DNA of 64,000 nt from positions 213,212,536-213,276,535 of the forward strand of contig BTPG01000003.1 in NCBI GenBank assembly GCA_036245525.1, read 5' to 3'. This DNA comes from Semisulcospira habei. Its lineage: Eukaryota; Mollusca; Gastropoda; Semisulcospiridae. A program made the translations under genes and the position numbers. Positions 24,714-35,959 of the stretch are shown here, one piece after another (position 1 is the stretch's first letter; each line of letters opens with the position of its first letter). A model generated the notes under the pieces. That model worked only from the letters and a program-made list of their open reading frames with translations, was not told the origin of the DNA and searched no databases.

Positions 24714-25544
24714 CATTTTGTTGCAGCCAGCCTTGTCTGTTGAAGAAAGAATCCTCAGCTGCTCTTCCCTTGATCTCAAAATGTCCCAAGAGGGCACTGA
24801 AATGAAGAAATAGATGAACTGGAACTGTGCAAAGAGAAGAAAAATAACATTGTTATGAGAATCTGCATCATCCAGCAGAGTCAATAATATTTATCCTTGA
24901 TCAACTTTATAGATCTATACTCACCAGAAAAGTCACGGATCTGTTTTTTTGTGCACTTGCACCACAAGCAGAAGTAATCTGCGTTTGGTGCATTTATGCC
25001 TTTTAGCAAGGCCATGGCTTTCCAGTCACTGCACAGCCACCTGAAATTGAAATGGACAAGCCTGCACTTCAAGTAAAGTAATATATTGTTTTCATAGGGT
25101 GTAAGCATACAAATAGGAAAGAAACAAATACCAAACCTGTCATGGCAATCATGAGCAGAGTCTGGTACCAAAAATAAAAACCAAAAAGACAACAGAAATT
25201 AAAACCTAATGCACATTACCGGTACGTTGGAACTCCATAGCTGAAACAAAACTCATTCTCATTGAAATGGTAATTTAAGTAATTAATGTGTGAAAACTTT
25301 AAATTTGATTACCAATTCACTTTAACAGTCTTTCCATGTATTTCAAGGCCTTGTTCTGCAGCTTGCTGCATTTCCTTGAAAGTTGCAACTGTGTGCCTTT
25401 CGGTAGATTGGCGATCCTCAGAACCTGTAAGACAAGTTGAAAAATCATTTAAAAAAACAAACCTTCAAGAGACAGGTTCAACAATCAAACATGGCTGAAC
25501 TTAGGAAACCTTTTTATATATGTCATTATAAGACTGTAATAGTA

Positions 25545-25653
25545 ATTCATAGTAATCATGCATGCATGCACACACACACACACATATTTGTGTGTATGTG
25601 TGTGTGTGTGCGCGCGTGCGCGTGCTTGCATGCATGCATAATTACTATGAATG
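25545..25653. repeat. Palindromic element with CA/TG and GCATGCAT core
   Basis: ATTCATAGTAAT.ATGCATGCATGCA at the left is the inverse of TGCATGCATGCATAATTACTATGAAT at the right, with CA/TG and GC dinucleotide runs between. It lies in an intron of the transposase-like gene and could be a small foldback MITE or a microsatellite-rich hairpin. Confidence 0.75.
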
Positions 25654-26691
25654 TCCGGTCGGTCGATGGTGAATATAATAAAACTTACCCATAAATAAGA
25701 ACAGGGTAACTTCGTCTTTTGGCCTCATTGATGGTGTGGTATTTTCATCAGGTCTTGTAGGCACAAGTTTAAAGGCGCCCCTGACACTGTCACTTGTCTT
25801 TGCCATTTTGGCACCATCTGCAGCAAAGCGCAGATCGAGACAGATGTCAGAGGCATCTGTTGCCATAAGATGGGCTTGCCTGTCGTCTTGAAGCAGGTGC
25901 TCAAGGAGGTCTTGGAGGCGTCTTCTAGAGCACTCCTGAGATTCCTGTCACAAAATGCACTGTCATATTCATCTTGAAAAGAGATTGTAATAAGATTAAA
26001 ATAAAATTGTAAAATACATCATTAAATGATAAATGGCCCACATTAACTACTTACAAGCAGTTACCACGTGCACATGCTGTCATTGTTCTGTCGGCAGGTG
26101 TTTGAACAATTCTAGGACAATACCAACATTAGCATCTGTTAATTAAAGCTGTAGTTGAAACTGATTTATCTTATTTCAGCAAAAAGCATTAATGATCACA
26201 CTGTCAGAGTTGTGAGTGTATTTTACACTACAGTACCCATATTACTACAATGTACTTACTTTCAATACAAGGATGCTGGAAGATAGTCTGTCACACTGCT
26301 CCTTGATGTGTCGCATTTGTGGGACACGCATGCCCATCATTCTGAGTTCATGTAAAGTACGGTAGCTCAGGGACAGTCTGGTTTTGAGGTCTACAATTTT
26401 TTCTGTGTACTCTACTGCTGAGTGTTCCGCCTCCTCAAAACCATTTAAGTCATTCCTATTCTCCTCGGCCTGCTGTCCTTCATAAGCTGTAAACCCTCTG
26501 TCATCGCCACCAATATATTGTATCTTAATTTCTATTCTCTGAATTTTGTGTTGTGATTGTTTGCCAAATAGAGATGCAGTGGCTTTAAATGCATTTTCCT
26601 CTTCCTTGTTCCTATTTCTAACTGCAGTTTCACCTAGCTCTTCCCTGTTTTTCCTCTTCTGTGTGCATGTTACACTTACAGTGTGACAGGT

Positions 26692-27003
26692 AGCTGGTGC
26701 AGATGACAGAGTGGGACTATTTGTTGGTTCTTGCTGGATCGGAGGCTCATCATGTGTTATATTTGCGACAGCTGGTGCAGACGACAGAGTGGGACTATTT
26801 GTTGGTTCTTGCTAGATCGGAGGCTCATCATGTGTTACATTTGCGACAGCTGGTGCAGACGACAGAGTGGGACTATTTGTTGGTTCTTGCTGGATCGGAG
26901 GCTCATCATGTGTTATATTTGCGACAGCTGGTGCAGACGACTGAGTGGGACTATTTGTTGGTTCTTGCTGGATCGGAGGCTCATCATGTGTTATATTTGC
27001 GAC
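26692..27003 (-). repeat. Four 78-bp coding tandem repeats
   Basis: Four 78-bp units beginning GCTGGTGCAGA at about 26692, 26770, 26848 and 26926 encode 26-residue repeats containing ITHDEPPIQQEPTNSPT on the minus strand. Unit length is a multiple of three, so copy number can change without breaking the frame. One unit carries CTAGATC where the others have CTGGATC, which gives the in-frame stop. Confidence 0.95.
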
Positions 27004-27198
27004 AGCACTCTGTGCCTGACTCTCGGTCTGATTATGCAATGCTAATGCCTGCAGTTGCTGATGTAGATGTGCAATGTGTATGTTCTGTGCATGGATGGTA
27101 GTTTGTAAGTGTGCAACTGTTAGATTGAGGTGTGTGATTGTCTGATTTAACTGCAGTATTTCATGTCTGTATTGATTGAATATGTGTGATAAACTCAT

Positions 27199-29613
27199 AC
27201 TGATGATAAAGTAACTCAGAACGCCTTTGGATACTGAGAAATAAGAACTGTTAGATGCAACAACTAAAACGTGACCTTGAAAGCTAGGTCGCCAGAAAGC
27301 AACTGTACTGCTGTAATTATTAGAACAGAATTATTGTTACTGCAAATATATCAGATGAGCCTCCCAATACAGCAGCCTACACACAAATTATTACTCAGTT
27401 AAGTACTGATTGAAGACTCAGTAGATAAGCATACTATGAATCATGAGTCCGGCACGTTAAACAATTAATTTTATAACTCGGTGATCATAAGTTTGGCGAT
27501 GAGAGGTGAAAGAACTAGCAGTAGAGTACTGTCAGTGTCACCGTGACAAAAGGCTGTGAACTTCAACTTAGTAAATTCAGTCGGATTGACGTTATGTTGA
27601 TCAAAATTGATCCGGATTCAAGTTAATCGAAATAAGGAAAAGACTGACTGGTATCCCGAGCTAATCATACCTTGAAGAACTGATGCGGCCCGTATATAAT
27701 TGCCCAATTGCGTCGCCGATAAACGATTAACGACTGTATGTGAATGACAAAGACGACTCGGGGTTCCACTTGAGAAGAAATGAAGTACTAATCAGTTCAG
27801 TGAGTGCTATATGTTCAACTGAGCCGAGCAGATTTCCCGCGATATTTACGTGAGTCTTTGCAGGTTTCGACAACACATATGATTCCTCATTTTGAGGATA
27901 AACCAGGGTCAATAGAGCGCCTGCAAAAGCCATCGATGTTAAGACTCTTACATCTGAGGATACACATGCGCATCTTTGCCACGAACAGATTAAAGGTTAT
28001 TGGCTGAGGATGCTCACTGCTAGCATCTCGCATTGCCTCTTCCACAGTAGTTGGTCAGGTTACACTTAACATGTACAGCAGTCTGCTGCTGTTCATGTGA
28101 AACGGGCTCTAACATATAGCAGGGCCGCTAGGTCTTTCCATCTGAAAGACAGTTTGTGTTATACGGTTCCATGCTTGCTTGGTCTTTCCATCTTTTTGCT
28201 ATCTGTTCAGTACTTAAAACCTCCTGGAGCCATGTGTTCAGTCTTTTGCTAAAACCCGGCCACGCCCGCGCTGAAAGGAAAAGACTGAGATACCATTTGG
28301 CATAAAGGACAGGTTCTCACTACTAGCCCGTGTGTCTGCGGGGACTAATGTAAATGTATGTTTTTCAGGAGAAGCGGTATGGTCAGTACAGTATGCTCTC
28401 TGTCTGCTCTCCTCCGCGGTATCAGTTGCAGAAAGCGGCATAGATTCTCATAAGTTTTTTCAGGCTCCTACACATTTAGAACACAACATCGTTCTTGCTA
28501 GGATAAATGTATGCCTATTGACCATGTCCCCAGCACGACCTATTTTACTGTGGCTGGTAATTTTAGCTTGGGGAAGCTACACAGATCTAAAGTTCCATAA
28601 ACCTTCGGTGGTCAACCTCTCTCGTGAATTAAATTTTAGCTCTTTTTCCCGCAGCAAAGTAAGATTTAGCTCACGTGTAAACCCCGTCGTATTTGTACGT
28701 TATCTCGATACGTTTTAAATTTCTTTAACTAGCATGCGTTCATTTTCTGCGGTGGAGTTCCCAAGTACCGCCAGCCTGCGACCCCCGGCCTGCGAAGGCT
28801 TCACAAACGAATGCGTCAGGTAGACAAAATGGGACACTCAAACAAAAGTAATTTATCGATAGCTGACCATTTAAAGCCTTATAAATAAAACATTTGATTT
28901 AAACACGTTAAAACATTGTTACAAGTTCCCTGGCATATAGCAATAGATTATCAATTTCCACAGTATCACACAAAAAATGAAAAACAATCGTAAGAGAGTA
29001 AAACCAAGATGTCGGACAGCGTCGTTAGCAATGGAATCAGCGATCGCTTTGCCGACTTGAAAAAGCTGAAAATTTTAGAAAAGAAGGCCTCAGAGTAAAA
29101 ATAGATTGTACAGAGACCTCGGAAAAGGGTTGGGGAAATGTTTACAGAACACATCAACACGCCGGCACGATAAGGGAGCCATACAGCCGCAGCATCGAGC
29201 TGTTAAACCGGCCGAGGCGTTGACAGTTTCTGTCGTTATGTTGGGGTAAAAGGCAGTCTGGCACCAGATTCTACTGAGGCCTTGTTTCGGCATGGCCTCG
29301 CGATAACTAGTCCGGGCTAAGACGCTAACTTGAAGTCAAATTATCTTCGACTCCAGCATCCGGCCCCAGAAGTGTAGATTTGCTACCAATATGATCTTTA
29401 ATCAATCGCCTTTGTTGCTGTTTGGATATCCCACTCCACTCCCCCTGTTTTCGATCGGCAGGCTGCGTCAGTGACAACTCAGAAAATGATGAGCGTCCTT
29501 TTCGCGGTACATTATTTTTTTTCTCTATTTCAGGTAACCGTTGGTTGTGGGTTTAGCATTGGTGTGCTTGTCTGTGGTTTTGGTCCTTAAGTCCTCTCAG
29601 TACGCAAAAGGCT
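27199..29613. other. No recognisable gene; possible promoter side of the transposase-like gene
   Basis: The left part lies upstream of the minus-strand gene starting at 27198 and may hold its promoter and 5' exons. No convincing coding sequence, RNA gene or repeat was identified in the remainder. Confidence 0.35.
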
Positions 29614-29681
29614 ATCGGACCGACGTCGGCCGCAGTGAGCCCGAGGCGCGGGCCCACTGCGGCCGACTTCGGACCGATGAG
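29614..29681. repeat. GC-rich foldback palindrome
   Basis: ATCGGACCGACGTCGGCCGC...GAGCCCG is followed after a short loop by GCGGGCCCACTGCGGCCGACTTCGGACCGAT, giving arms of about 30 bases with a few mismatches. A LINE fragment inserted directly next to it, using its right edge as target. Confidence 0.75.
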
Positions 29682-29686
29682 GTAAG

Positions 29687-29869
29687 GAGTCTGTCGACGT
29701 TTTCTTTAAAGACCTGTGCGACATTTTAGCATGAACTATTTTTACGGTATATTTACATCTCGTCTCAAGACCTTTCTTTTAGTCTGGCTGACCAGATTTT
29801 TACCCATCCCGCCGTGAGATGGCCTTAGTTGCCTGCTCGGCGTTAAACCCCCTAAAAACAACTAACTAG
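29687..29869 (+). mobile_element. I-like LINE 3' UTR fragment with 13-bp TSD
   Basis: Matches the last 180 bases of LINE copy B (GAGTCTGT...GCCTGCTCGGCGTTAAACC) with an ACTAACTAG tail. The flanks CCGATGAGGTAAG (29674-29686) and CCGATGAGGCAAG (29870-29882) differ at one base and are the target duplication. It is severely 5' truncated. Confidence 0.9.
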
Positions 29870-30800
29870 CCGATGAGGCAAGATCCTAAATCGCAGGCCA
29901 GCACACAGGATTGCAATGGAAGTTGAGGGGGCGCCGGCTGGCAGACTGCCTCTGTGTACACAGCAAACGCATGTCCTTTCCATTAACCCCTTCCGGGTCT
30001 GCCCTGGGGGACTTGGGTGGGGTTAACTACTTTTTAGTTCCCAGGGTCACCCTGGTCAGCACCACTGGGTTTTCCCCTCTATTCTGGGGCATGTGTTTCT
30101 GTCTACCCTTGGTCCATTCACCTGTATTTTCCTTTTTTTAACTCTCCCTACTGTCTGCGCTGCCTGTAGCTCTTGATATTGGATGTGCGTTGCTAAATGG
30201 TCTTAGCTTTATTCAGCGTATTAGACCGGCTGGCGACATACATTTAATATTCTGTTTAGTATTTTTTTTTTCTTTTTCACAAGCATTGCAGGCACGTCCT
30301 GAGAAAGTCTTGTTGCTGTCGGGACGTTAAGCAATGTACAATCAATCAATCAATCCTTTCCATGGATATAAACCTGAAGCGGTTGTTGAACTAAGCTCTT
30401 TGCTAGATCGTCATTTTGGACTTTGCGGCCCGTACCGGTAAGGTTTAAAATCATAGACCAGCACGCAGCGATGTTTAACAACTGCGAGGTTTAAAGCTTG
30501 CCGGCTGTCTGTGAGAACTGGGCAAATTGCCGTCCTTCCCAGTGTTACGTTTTACGAAAGTGGAATAACCTTGGGCAGTTTGTTTAACGTCGGCGCGTGC
30601 GGATCTGAGATTTTGGACCTTATGCCTTATGGCCTAGTGCCGTAAGGTCGAAGATGGCAGATCAGCTCGCAGTAAACTTGTAAAAACTGGCAGACTGTGT
30701 CTGTGTGAACTCAGCAAATGAACGTCTTTTCCTTTAGTACATACTTTAAGCTGAAGTACGCTAAAGCGGTTTGTTCAGATATAATGGTCGATTTTCGGAC
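29870..30800. repeat. Diverged tandem units of about 230-270 bp
   Basis: Three related units repeat the order: ...GACC(T/C)TA.. GGCC(A)GCACGCAG.. CTGGCAGACTG.(G)TCTGTG..GAACT.(A)GCAAAT..ACGTC.TTTCC. The last motif, roughly CAGACTGTGTCTGTGTGAAC, recurs at 43679, 44015, 44074, 44380, 46678 and 51465. No coding potential was recognised. A SINE sits inside the first unit. Confidence 0.55.
29984..30354 (+). mobile_element. SINE-like retroposon, copy 2, 9-bp TSD
   Basis: Same family as 9572-9966. It starts TAACCCCTTCCGGGTCTGCC, ends with the AATC tail, and is flanked by CCTTTCCAT at 29975-29983 and 30355-30363. It lacks about 25 bases near the TTTATT block that copy 1 contains. Confidence 0.9.
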
Positions 30801-30891
30801 TTGAGAGCGCGTCAAAACTGCACGAAGAAATCAGTGTATTAACCCTTATCATTCGGAATACACCAGTGTGTGAAATAGGTTTGACTAAAAT

Positions 30892-30961
30892 AGTTCAAGG
30901 GTAGTGCCAGAATAGCTTGGCGCCTCTAGGCGCCAAGCTATTCTGGCACCACCCTTGAACT
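30892..30961. repeat. Near-perfect 33-bp-arm hairpin
   Basis: Left arm 30892-30924 and right arm 30929-30961 pair with one mismatch around a TCTA loop. The arms contain GTGCCAGAATAGCTTGGCGCC. The same hairpin core forms the centre of the TTAA-flanked MITEs at 39046-39247 and 62580-62786, but here the outer arms are missing. Confidence 0.93.
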
Positions 30962-31198
30962 AAAGCCATCTGTCTATATCCTTATCTGCAAGTACTATAA
31001 TGTAGCTTGCATAGGGCAGTGTACACATTTGAAGCTTTTAGCCTCAGTATGATAGGGGTTAAAAGCCCGAACAAACATGCGACATGTTTGTCCGGACGCA
31101 AAAATACGTGCAGTGTTGACCTTGTTCTGATTTCCAGGGCAAGCCCAGGTAGCGAAACGTCTTCGGACCCACGGCGGCCGCAGTGGGGCCGCGCACGG
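30962..31198. other. No recognisable gene
   Basis: Short spacer. Its right end (31155-31198) is GC-rich and forms one arm of a palindrome whose other arm begins at 39385, beyond the Gypsy derivative. Confidence 0.4.
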
Positions 31199-31570
31199 TG
31201 TTACACTACAGCCACACGCAAGGGGTGTTGATGGAAGACGCAGCCAGACAAGAGCGTTTGCAGAAGATTCTTTTATTGCTTGGTCATCATTCGTCTAACA
31301 GATTGGGCAAAACCAGCCTACTAGCCTGAAATACGAAATGGCGAAATCGGAGCTTTGTTCCTTCCCTCCGAGCTCTCTCGTTCTGAGCTCGGTCTCTTGC
31401 TTCTGAGCTCTCTCGTTCTGGTGGTTCTCCCAACTATAAATTATATACCCGTTCTGGAGGGTATCGCCCCCTTGTTCCAATCTGTCAAAGGGGCTGTTAC
31501 TTCCACCCATGATATTCCACATCTGTTCTGGGGGACAGCGCCCTTTGACCCAATCTGTCAAGGGACTTAT
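31199..31570 (-). repeat. Element B left LTR (truncated)
   Basis: Matches the right LTR of element B (32416-32635 plus 38105-38270) and, more distantly, the LTRs of element A. Similarity ends near CAAGGGACTTATTACC. The tandem-repeat portion expected next is absent. Confidence 0.75.
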
Positions 31571-32048
31571 TACCCTGCCAAAAATACAACTCTTTCCAAC
31601 TGTTTTCTGCACTGCGCTTCCATTATAATCTAGCATCTATACACTAGTAAACTAACTTAAATTTTAAAACAGATTATCCTCGACTCCTCTAGCGCCCATA
31701 TCAATTGTACTGCGTCATCTCTAATGCTCGATTTTTAAAACAATACTCGTCGGAATCCTACTATATTTATGCTGAACGACCGACTCTTTTTTTCTTTCCT
31801 TGGTTCTGCGCAGTGGCTTCGCTTGCAGCAGAATCCGCTAGTTCTTCATTTGTTCTATGCTTTGGGCGTTTATAGCCTGGCAGATCACCTATACCTTTCG
31901 GCCCAAAATCCTAAATACTTCCGCTGCCATTTTTCTAGATACAGCAACTACACAGCCCTAGCTAACTGGTCTGGCCCCTCTTCAAGACTCAGCAAGGGTT
32001 ATACGAAAAGTTACTTAACCGGTGATCCCTGTTGGTCTTGACTGAGTC

Positions 32049-32270
32049 GCGGACTTCTTGTGGGCTCGAACTCAGCTTTTCTGGTTACACGTCGTGGGCT
32101 CGAACTCAGCTTTTCTGGTTACACGTCGTGGGCTCGAACTCAGCTTTTCTCGCTACTCCGGCGTCGTGGGCTCGAACTCTGCTTTTTCTCGTTACTTTTC
32201 GTGGGCTCGAACTCTTCTTTTTCTCGTTACTCGTCCTGGACTCGAACTCTTCTGGTTGTTGGCTCGAACT
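32049..32270 (-). repeat. Leader minisatellite of element B
   Basis: Units containing GTGGGCTCGAACTC.GCTTTT recur about seven times at 25-33 bp spacing between the primer-binding region and the gag start. The homologous leader of element A has the same kind of array at 60500-60690. Confidence 0.88.
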
Positions 32271-35200
32271 TTTTTCTTCTCTTTCTGGTCTGCACTTCCA
32301 CCCTTGCGTCATGGGCTGTAGTTTGGTCCTGATAGTCTAGCTTTTCTTTTCTCTTTCCTTTGTTTCTTTCCCGTTCCGAGATCCTGGTCACGGCACAAAA
32401 TAAGAAAGATAGCTGTGTACACTACAGCCACACGCAAGGGGTGTTGATGGAAGACGCAGACAGACAAGAGTGTTTCCAGAAGATTCTTGTATTGCTTGGT
32501 CATCATTCGTCTAATAAGATGGGCAAAACCAACCTACTAGCATGAAATACGAAATGGCGAAATCGGAGCTCTGTCCCTTCCCTCCGAGCTCTCTCGTTCT
32601 GAGCTCGGTCTCTTGCTTCTGAGCTCTCTCGTTCTTGCTTGAGTCTGGCTTACTGTCCCTACTCACTAATACTAGTATGAGGGACTAGCTGGTTAACATG
32701 ATTTAGGGGAACGGGTGGGGTGGGGTGGGGGTGGGGGTGGGGGGCGGGGGCGTCCCATCTCTTCACCCCGTAAACAATGGTCCTTTTCTGCTAATGGACT
32801 TATATAAAAACAACTTTATTTCCGGGTTAGGTTAAAATTCTGGTTAAAAAAAAATCTGTATTTACAATCTGGGGGCTGATGTCCGGCAAGCGTCTATTAA
32901 CATGTACAAACTGGTTAACTCGATATAAGAGCGCTTTAAAACTGAGGGTTAAAATCTGTCTCTACGTGTATAGTTAATGGCCGTGAGGGCCAACTATATT
33001 ACTTAACACGTGGTTTTGATGCCGGCTGGCTCGTGCCTCGCACGGTCGTCGGAAAGGGACTATTAGTGGTGACTACTGCTATCATGTCTGAGGTCGTCGC
33101 ATAGAGGTTTTTCAAGGCCTCTAGCATGTTTTGCAGCCCTTCTGTATGCATGGCTTTAACGAAGGAGTCCATGGATTTTTGAACGACATTTAGCAGTTGA
33201 GTTCTGTGCGAGCTGAGTTTGGGGGGACTCATCATCATCATCATCATCAGTCCCTTGCCCGAACTGGGCGTTGGGGGGACTGAAAGGCAGCAGCAACAGA
33301 CAGTGCTCTCCACTGAGTTCTATTTTGGTTGGGGGGACTACTTTCTTCCATATCCGCGCCAAATTCGACTCCCTCTCCGCAGTGGGAATCAGGTCCCATC
33401 GGGAGGCAGGGCCCGATATGGTTGGCGGCTGAAGGGCAGCTATCGGTTTGTTGGCCGGTAGATTTCATAATTTTAGCCTGCGATGGTTTAGGTTCAGGGG
33501 CGGGCACGCTAGCGGTTGAGGGGGGGGGGGGGCTGTCAGTTTGCTGACTAGTTGACCGGTTGATTTATCCTGAGTTAGCTCTGGTTGAGAGGCAACCAAA
33601 ACCACCTCAGGTATTGATTTCTGGGCGAGGCTATTTGGTAGGGGTGTTTTTAGAGTCGGGGTGGGGGGGGGGGGGGTTGGGGTCGCTTGGGTAGTGTGCG
33701 GGGCTTAACCCAAGCGGTCTTGTCTAAGTTTGGTGAGTCAGGCTTTTGAATTTTGCTTTCCTTGGCTGACTCTCTCTGGTTGATATTTATTTGGGCCCTA
33801 TAAAGTGCTACTTTGTAGGGGATATAACTCTGATTTCTAATGTTGTTTGCATCGCGGTAGAGGATGATTTTGGGGCACTTCTGGTAGGCCGCACTGTGTG
33901 GGCCGCTGCAGTTAGTGCACTTGGGCAGTCCGCACGGCGGTGGCCCTTGCTTCCACAACGGACGCAGGTAGCGTGCTTCGCTCTGCACACTCTTGCCGTA
34001 TGTCCCAATCGGATAGCAGTTGGCATAATGTACCGGCGTACGGTTCGAGAGGGCAGAGGAGAGCACCGATTTTATGTTTGGACGGTAGGCTGGTTAGGCC
34101 ATGGAGCTCTATTTTTATGGCTCTAGAGGCCGTGCCGTCTCGATTAGTGCTAAGGCGAGTGGTGGTGGCATTAAGGCCCTGTTGTTTGAGTGAATGGGCG
34201 ATCTCCACGGGGTCCTCCGTGAGGGGGACACCATGGACAACACCCACCACTTTTGGAATTGAAACTGTGCACTCGACGTGCGCGCCTCCAATGTTAGTGT
34301 GATGGGGTGATGTGATCTAATGAAGAAGATGGTAATATTACTTTGGTTGGACTTAGTGAGACTGAGACTCGTTCATGTTTACTAAACTTTTATTCGAGCG
34401 CAGAAAGCAGTACAGGGTCTCCAAAACCCGTGCAGTTTAGGTTGAAAAAAACAAAAAAACTAAACAAAACCGGTTTCCTCCAAGGCACCGGTGCCAGAAG
34501 TTAATTCGGTCACAAGTACTGGTACTGTGAGTCTTGCACGTTTGGTAAAAAAGAGTCTGCCACGCGACCAGCTGTACTTATAGAGGCAAGCTGCCGTCTC
34601 CGCGTTGGTAAGTCCACGCGTCGGTGCAAAGTCCACGGGGGTCTGGCACTGATATAAATGGCAAATCTGTATTATAGTACTGCCAGCCCTAAGAGCTAGA
34701 ATATCTTCTGAACTACATAATGCAACAATATAATCTTTGACCATAAACATTAAGAAATTTTACCAGCTTTACTCTGGATTTGATTTGAAATTACGGGCTA
34801 TTAGTGGAAAGTTTATATTTATTCTTAAAGCGGTCTCAGAAGTGCCACAGAAAATCAAAGAAAAAAATAAAGAGCTACTAAATCGCAGTTATCACTCTGA
34901 TAGGTTATAGTTAACCGAAAGACATATGCATTACAAAACACTATTACCCGGGCCAAATCTAACCATGCTAAATACTAAGCAATGGAGCTGTAATTTGGCT
35001 ACAATACACGGTCAAAATCGATATACCATACAACACGTACACTGAGGTATCAGGTACACAACACTTAACGCTGCATTTGGCAAGGCACCGCGAGCAGTGC
35101 GCGTTATCGCTAAAGGTGCGGTCTGACGTGAAGTGAAACAGAAGCAAAGCGGTAAACAAAGCAAAGCATCTGCTTCTAAAAGCATCTAAAAATAAGTGCG

Positions 35201-35314
35201 TTTATGCTTTGCTTTGTGAGCCGGTCACACGATGAGAAGTTTTGCATAAGCAGTCTGCGTGGAAGCAATGCTCAGTTGTAAATCAGTTACCTCCCTTTAC
35301 GCGATATTTTCAAT

Positions 35315-35653
35315 ATGGCAGATACATCGGACGACAGTGATTTGGAAGATATGCCTTTGGTAGTCCTTGCAGCCTACAAAATTGCCGAACAGAGAAGAAA
35401 GAGACAAAAGAGGCAAAAGAAGTATTGGATGAAACCCTGGTTGGAAAATCGGGTTCAGCATGGCGCATATCACGCGCTCATGCAAGAGCTGATTGAATGC
35501 GATGCTGATTCCTTTACGAATTTTGTGAGGATGGACCTACAGCACTTTCAGACACTGTTGGCACTGGTCACTCCGTACATTGAAAATGTGGGCTGGTGTA
35601 GCGACAGGCGGAATTCTGAAGAACTGAAAAGAATAGCACGAGCAGCAAAATGA
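35315..35653 (+). pseudogene. Harbinger transposase, N-terminal fragment
   Basis: Begins at ATG 35315 (MADTSDDSDLEDMPLVVL). The segment KKYWMKPWLENRVQHGAYHA and then FTNFVRMDLQHFQTLLALV is the characteristic N-terminal region of HARBI1-like nucleases, which precedes the DDE catalytic core. The frame ends after 112 residues at a non-homologous TGA, so the catalytic core is missing. Confidence 0.88.
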
Positions 35654-35814
35654 CGTCACTATACCCCCCCCCCCCCCACCCCCGCCTGATCTGCACGGCA
35701 ATTGCACACACAAACACAAATGGCAGCCGAATGGCGCACACACTGAAACACGGACGGCAGACACACGGCGCTTCCTACCGGTTGACGTTCTGTGGGCGGG
35801 GCTGAGGTAGCCCG

Positions 35815-35959
35815 CACAGCCATTTTTCAGGGTTTGGTTTCTGTAATTTTGGCTTCTTACATTCCATAATGCCTCGTGGTTTTGAATCGGATCGATGAGA
35901 ATAAATGTATCAACTTGTGTCAGATTTGCTAATGGCTCAGTAGCTTTTGATGCCGCCAT
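35815..35959 (-). pseudogene. MADF-domain protein, N-terminal fragment (Harbinger partner)
   Basis: From ATG 35959 the translation reaches FILIDPIQNHEALWNVRSQN within 35 residues, which matches the start of a MADF DNA-binding domain. Harbinger elements often carry a second Myb/SANT or MADF protein that helps the nuclease reach DNA. Similarity stops near 35815, at the internal deletion. Confidence 0.75.

Larger units (their letters stand above)
23589..27198 (-). pseudogene. Multi-exon transposase-like gene with 26-residue repeats
   Basis: Exon 1 starts at the ATG at 27198 and ends at 26260 (phase 0). It encodes a coiled-coil-like N-terminus, four 26-residue repeats and a charged helical region. 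The TAG at 26812-26814 inside the repeats is the single nonsense change. Later exons keep phase: 25944-25689, 25424-25313, 25040-24925 and 24796 to about 24714, each with AG acceptor and GT donor. They encode FAADGAKMAKTSDS, then WLCSDWKAMALLKG and YFCLWCKC. A further exon near 23735-23589 has HLKEEMRRLHVDF and GKILKWSQPS. The DGA block, D-W-K block and C-x-x-C pair suggest an RNase H-like transposase core; the exact family is not assigned. A LINE fragment separates the last two exons. Confidence 0.6.

Noticed and set aside
26058..26095. Micro-exon between exons 1 and 2 of the transposase-like gene
   Set aside because: AG and GTAAG sites flank it, but including it introduces a stop; direct joining of 26260 to 25944 keeps the frame.
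26697..27101. Plus-strand repeat proteins
   Set aside because: Antisense shadows of the 78-bp repeats in the minus-strand gene.
29564..29680. Structured RNA gene
   Set aside because: The GC-rich hairpin has no recognised RNA-family features and lies at an insertion target; treated as a foldback.
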